Positions 61,542 through 64,000 of a stretch of DNA of 64,000 nucleotides are shown one piece after another. This DNA comes from Bacteroidota bacterium (GTDB lineage: Bacteria > Bacteroidota > Bacteroidia > Bacteroidales > FEN-979). The stretch covers positions 61,109 through 125,108 of the forward strand of contig JAPLDF010000060.1 of the NCBI GenBank assembly GCA_026391835.1, written 5' to 3'. The notes beneath the pieces were generated by a model. That model was not told where the DNA came from. It saw nothing but the letters and a program-made list of their open reading frames with translations, and did no database searches. The translations under genes were made by a program, and so were the position numbers. Position 1 is the stretch's first letter. The number at the start of each line of letters is the position of its first letter.

Positions 61542-62780
61542 ATGGCCATAAAAGTAAAACTACGATTAAAATCAATTTCCGGAAACCGGCATAGCCTGTA
61601 CCTGGATTTTTATCCGCCAATCCTTCACCCCTTAACGAACAACAAAACCCGCCGGGAGTTTTTGAATCTATTTTTATACAATGAAATTGAAGTAGAAGAG
61701 CAGAAGTATCTTGATGAAATGGGTAATGAGCAAAAACGATTTGTGAATGTTCTAACCAGGAAAGGTGGACCGAAAAAAATCAAGTTAAACCCAATTGATA
61801 AGAAGCATAATCTTGAAACATATAAACTTGCTGAACAAATCAGGCAGAAGTGGGATAACCAGGTGAATAAACCTGAAATTTATACCGGATACGAAAAGGC
61901 CCAATTGAAGATCAAGGAGAGGGAAAACGCATCCTTTCTGGAATATTTCCAACAACTGATGGATCAGCGGAAGTCTTCAAACCACGATAACTGGGTTTCA
62001 GCATACAATTACCTTAAGGCGTTTACAGGTGGGAAATTAAGGTTTGCAGATGTGGATGAAAAATTTTGCAATGATTTCAAGTATTACCTCTGCACCACAG
62101 ACAGTAACCGGAGTTCAAAAGTAAAACTTTCTCAAAACTCAACGTTTTCCTATTTCAATAAATTCAAGGCAACTTTGAAGCAGGCATATAAGGATGGTTA
62201 CTTGTCTCATGATATTAACGTCCGCATTGATCGCATCAAGGAAGCAGAGACCCAAAGAAATTTCCTGACACTCGAAGAATTGAACAATCTTATCAAAAAA
62301 GAGTGTAAAAATCCACTGCTTAAAAATGCAGCTTTGTTTTCCGCACTGACCGGGTTACGTTTCGGAGACATTGCCAAGCTTGTATGGGCAGAAGTTGAAT
62401 ATATTCAAGATAATGGTTATTTCATTCAATTCAAACAGCAAAAAACAAACGGTGTTGAAATGATGCCCATATCCGATCAGGCCTACAGCCTGCTGGGGCA
62501 ACGCAAGGAGGCAGCTCACAAAGTATTTGATGGGCTTACCTATTCTGCCTATTCTAATAAGCACTTAGCCAATTGGATAGGTTTGGCCGGGATCACAAAA
62601 AACATCACCTTTCATTGCTTCAGGCATACCTTCGCAACCTTACAACTGAGTAAGGGAACAGATATTTATACGGTTTCAAAAATGCTTGGACATCGCGACC
62701 TGAGAACAACCCAGGTTTATGCCAAGATCATTGATCAGACCAAACGTGATGCCTCAAATAAAATTAGATTGAATTTCTGA
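61542..62780 (+). CDS. Tyrosine-type site-specific recombinase (integrase)
   Basis: Integrase of 412 residues. It has an N-terminal arm-binding part (to about 110) and the SAM-like core-binding domain (FLEYFQQLMDQRKSSNHDNW). The catalytic domain carries Arg in ALTGLRFGDIAKL, Lys in FKQQKTNG, HxxR in HCFRHTFATL and His with the nucleophile Tyr in MLGHRDLRTTQVYAKI. All expected catalytic residues are present, so it should be active. The ATG at 61542 is used because a longer frame overlaps the upstream gene. It is of the Bacteroidetes family with a long N-terminal extension and probably integrates the element next to mnmE. Confidence 0.92.
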   Translation: MAIKVKLRLKSISGNRHSLYLDFYPPILHPLTNNKTRREFLNLFLYNEIEVEEQKYLDEMGNEQKRFVNVLTRKGGPKKIKLNPIDKKHNLETYKLAEQIRQKWDNQVNKPEIYTGYEKAQLKIKERENASFLEYFQQLMDQRKSSNHDNWVSAYNYLKAFTGGKLRFADVDEKFCNDFKYYLCTTDSNRSSKVKLSQNSTFSYFNKFKATLKQAYKDGYLSHDINVRIDRIKEAETQRNFLTLEELNNLIKKECKNPLLKNAALFSALTGLRFGDIAKLVWAEVEYIQDNGYFIQFKQQKTNGVEMMPISDQAYSLLGQRKEAAHKVFDGLTYSAYSNKHLANWIGLAGITKNITFHCFRHTFATLQLSKGTDIYTVSKMLGHRDLRTTQVYAKIIDQTKRDASNKIRLNF

Positions 62781-62858
62781 TCGCCGGGAATAAAAAGAAC
62801 GACACGAAGGATTTCATCAGAACCTCAGGTATTAAAAGCCAGAATAACATTGAACCCT

Positions 62859-63782
62859 ATGAAAACAGAGGCATTAAATAAGTGTTTGAACGTGATTACA
62901 AATTGGAGAGAACTGGATGATGCCGCACGTAACGAATTAACCACCATCAAGCATCGTTTTGGGCAGAATTTCATCGAACCCTTCAGAAGAGAACTTTCTG
63001 AAAATATGATAACCCAGACCACAAATGAACAAAATTCCATAATTATCTTTTACATCAGTGAGCTTAACAGGGCTTCCAGTATTTCAGAAAGTTACAAGAG
63101 CATCGAACATCGGGATATAGATTTTGGAGAACTTGGGAAATTGAAAGGTATTGATTGCAAACTTGAATCTGATGCAGATGATTGGTTTTTAACTTTTGTT
63201 CATTTTCTATTTATTTTGCTCTATAATGAACTTCAAATCGTTTGCAACAATTACCAAATCCCTTTTCTTGAAATATGCAAGGAGCGTGGTTTTGCATTGC
63301 AATTGGTTAATACAGAACCATCGTTGGAAAATGACCAAAGAATGCATTCCCTATCTGCTGAAAAGTCAAAAAAGGCTCAGGTCCTGCCAGATATAGTACC
63401 GATTTTCACTCCGGAATATATCCCTCAAATTTTTGATCTGCTTAAGGGCTTTTTCTCTCAGCCACATCAGGACGAACTATTGAAGATTTTACAAACCGGT
63501 GGGAATGCCAGTAAATGCTTACTATTCAGTGATTCCGGCAGCCGATTGGCTGATGCCTTCAAGCAGCTATACGATTGTGACATCATCAAAGGTTGCCAAA
63601 AAAAGGAGCTTGAAAACTGGATCGGTCAAAACTTTCAGTACCGGCATCGGGATAAGGTAACGAAATTCACCCCAAGATACCTAAACGACATTATTTCAAG
63701 TAATAAAGATAAGTGTCAAAAACCCATCCTGAACATCAAACTGGAGAAAGCAACGGGAAACTTTATAATCAGTAAAGTGTAA
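62859..63782 (+). CDS. Unknown protein of the integrative element
   Basis: I do not recognise a characterised family. The 307 residues have a helical N-terminal half with a hydrophobic stretch (WFLTFVHFLFILLYNEL, about 112-128) and a C-terminal domain. In that domain CDIIKGCQKKELENWIGQNFQYRH and FTPRYLNDIISSNKDKCQKPIL resemble the end of RteC-like and other Bacteroidetes element proteins. A TTG nine bases upstream of the ATG is an alternative start. It follows the integrase by 78 bases. A link to transfer or regulation is possible but not shown. Confidence 0.6.
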   Translation: MKTEALNKCLNVITNWRELDDAARNELTTIKHRFGQNFIEPFRRELSENMITQTTNEQNSIIIFYISELNRASSISESYKSIEHRDIDFGELGKLKGIDCKLESDADDWFLTFVHFLFILLYNELQIVCNNYQIPFLEICKERGFALQLVNTEPSLENDQRMHSLSAEKSKKAQVLPDIVPIFTPEYIPQIFDLLKGFFSQPHQDELLKILQTGGNASKCLLFSDSGSRLADAFKQLYDCDIIKGCQKKELENWIGQNFQYRHRDKVTKFTPRYLNDIISSNKDKCQKPILNIKLEKATGNFIISKV

Positions 63783-63870
63783 AATCTTATACGGGTTTTG
63801 CACGTGCGGGTACCCACCGTATTGTAACCCCGCTAAACGTCCTATTACCATTGCAGCAAGTTTCACAAAT

Positions 63871-63878
63871 TAAACTTG
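63871..63878 (+). promoter_or_regulatory. Possible -7 element (TAAACTTG)
   Basis: TAAACTTG differs from TAnnTTTG at one base and ends 6 bases before the ATG at 63885. Weak. Confidence 0.3.
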
Positions 63879-63884
63879 TACGCA

Positions 63885-64000
63885 ATGGATATGACATTTG
63901 AAAAATTACCCCAGGCCGTTAACCAGCTATTTGAAAAACTGGACAACATCGAACGGCTGTTACTTTCTCAAAGTAACTCTCCCCTACCGGAATCTGACAA
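63885..64000 (+). CDS. Start of a small HTH/excisionase-type protein (cut by the window end)
   Basis: The frame runs ATG at 63885 (or 63891) to the end of the window: MDMTFEKLPQAVNQLFEKLD, followed by a short Ser-rich link, 38 residues seen. This N-terminus (a helix with LPxAV-type pattern and an IERLLL repeat) is typical of the small DNA-binding proteins that precede replication or mobilisation genes in Bacteroidetes elements, but the HTH part itself is outside the window. Confidence 0.6.
   Translation, partial: MDMTFEKLPQAVNQLFEKLDNIERLLLSQSNSPLPESD

Larger units (their letters stand above)
60751..64000. mobile_element. One end of an integrative element inserted after mnmE
   Basis: From the mnmE stop codon on, base composition turns clearly A+T richer. 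The genes are a zinc-ribbon/double-HTH protein, a tyrosine recombinase, an unknown protein and the start of a small HTH-type protein, all in one direction. This is the usual integration end of Bacteroidetes integrative elements. The 3' end of mnmE (trmE/thdF) is a known target in other phyla (SGI1 family). The exact border and the other att site are not visible; the element continues past the window. Confidence 0.65.

Noticed and set aside
60733..64000. An SGI1-family island
   Set aside because: Only the target gene end is shared; the recombinase and neighbours are of Bacteroidetes type.

Overview
The window is chromosomal DNA from a member of the Bacteroidetes, probably close to the Bacteroidales. 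Four things support this: genes are preceded by the phylum-specific -7 element TAnnTTTG, three times with a matching TTTG box 19 or 20 bases upstream; three secreted peptidases have signs of type IX secretion C-terminal sorting domains; the phylum-typical blocks bamD-rpoZ-coaBC-DUF4835-recN and serC-serA-DUF1015 are present; and glycogen metabolism includes a synthase-phosphorylase fusion. No rRNA, tRNA or CRISPR array was seen. Coding density is high, and many neighbours overlap by 4 to 20 bases.

Layout. 1-6.3 kb: the end of a ClpC gene, a terminator, then a leftward operon etfB-etfA-membrane Fe-S protein-CCG-domain protein-acyl-CoA dehydrogenase, a fatty-acid oxidation route that passes electrons to the quinone pool. 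6.3-12.2 kb: a leftward run bamD-rpoZ-coaBC-DUF4835(PorD-like)-recN-fabI. 12.3-14.5 kb: an alpha-oxoamine synthase (probably serine palmitoyltransferase) and a membrane protein. 14.5-24.3 kb: a secreted M14 carboxypeptidase, dapA, a DUF6913 protein, an MBL hydrolase, an orphan peptide-binding lipoprotein and two tandem M1 aminopeptidases. 24.3-29.6 kb: lon, a GlmU-like protein, ribosomal protein L31 type B and a LuxC-like acyl-CoA reductase. 29.6-34.5 kb: an exported unknown protein, then serC-serA-four-helix-bundle protein-DUF1015. 34.5-47.4 kb: an LTA-synthase-like enzyme, YggS, PrmC, a YigZ-type protein, dnaA with a 380-base upstream region, a tyrosine phosphatase, a dehydratase, an RsmI-like methylase, an ABC exporter pair, a VWA protein and fabG. 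47.5-56.5 kb: a leftward glycogen operon (debranching enzyme, GT4, GH57, and a glycogen synthase fused to a glucan phosphorylase). 56.6-60.75 kb: a beta-helix lipoprotein, sucD and mnmE.

The last 3.2 kb, just after the mnmE stop codon, is visibly richer in A+T. It carries a zinc-ribbon/HTH protein, a tyrosine recombinase, an unknown protein and the start of another small protein typical of such elements. It looks like one end of an integrative element inserted at the 3' end of mnmE; its cargo lies beyond the window.

The least explained signal is a set of degenerate 7-base tandem repeats (CGTAAAT / AATGACA family) in the 54.5-59.4 kb interval. Three arrays sit, in the same sense, directly in front of the start codons of the GT4 gene, sucD and mnmE. 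The sucD-mnmE spacer as a whole is organised as nested inverted repeats around two divergent promoter elements and an 8-base tandem repeat.
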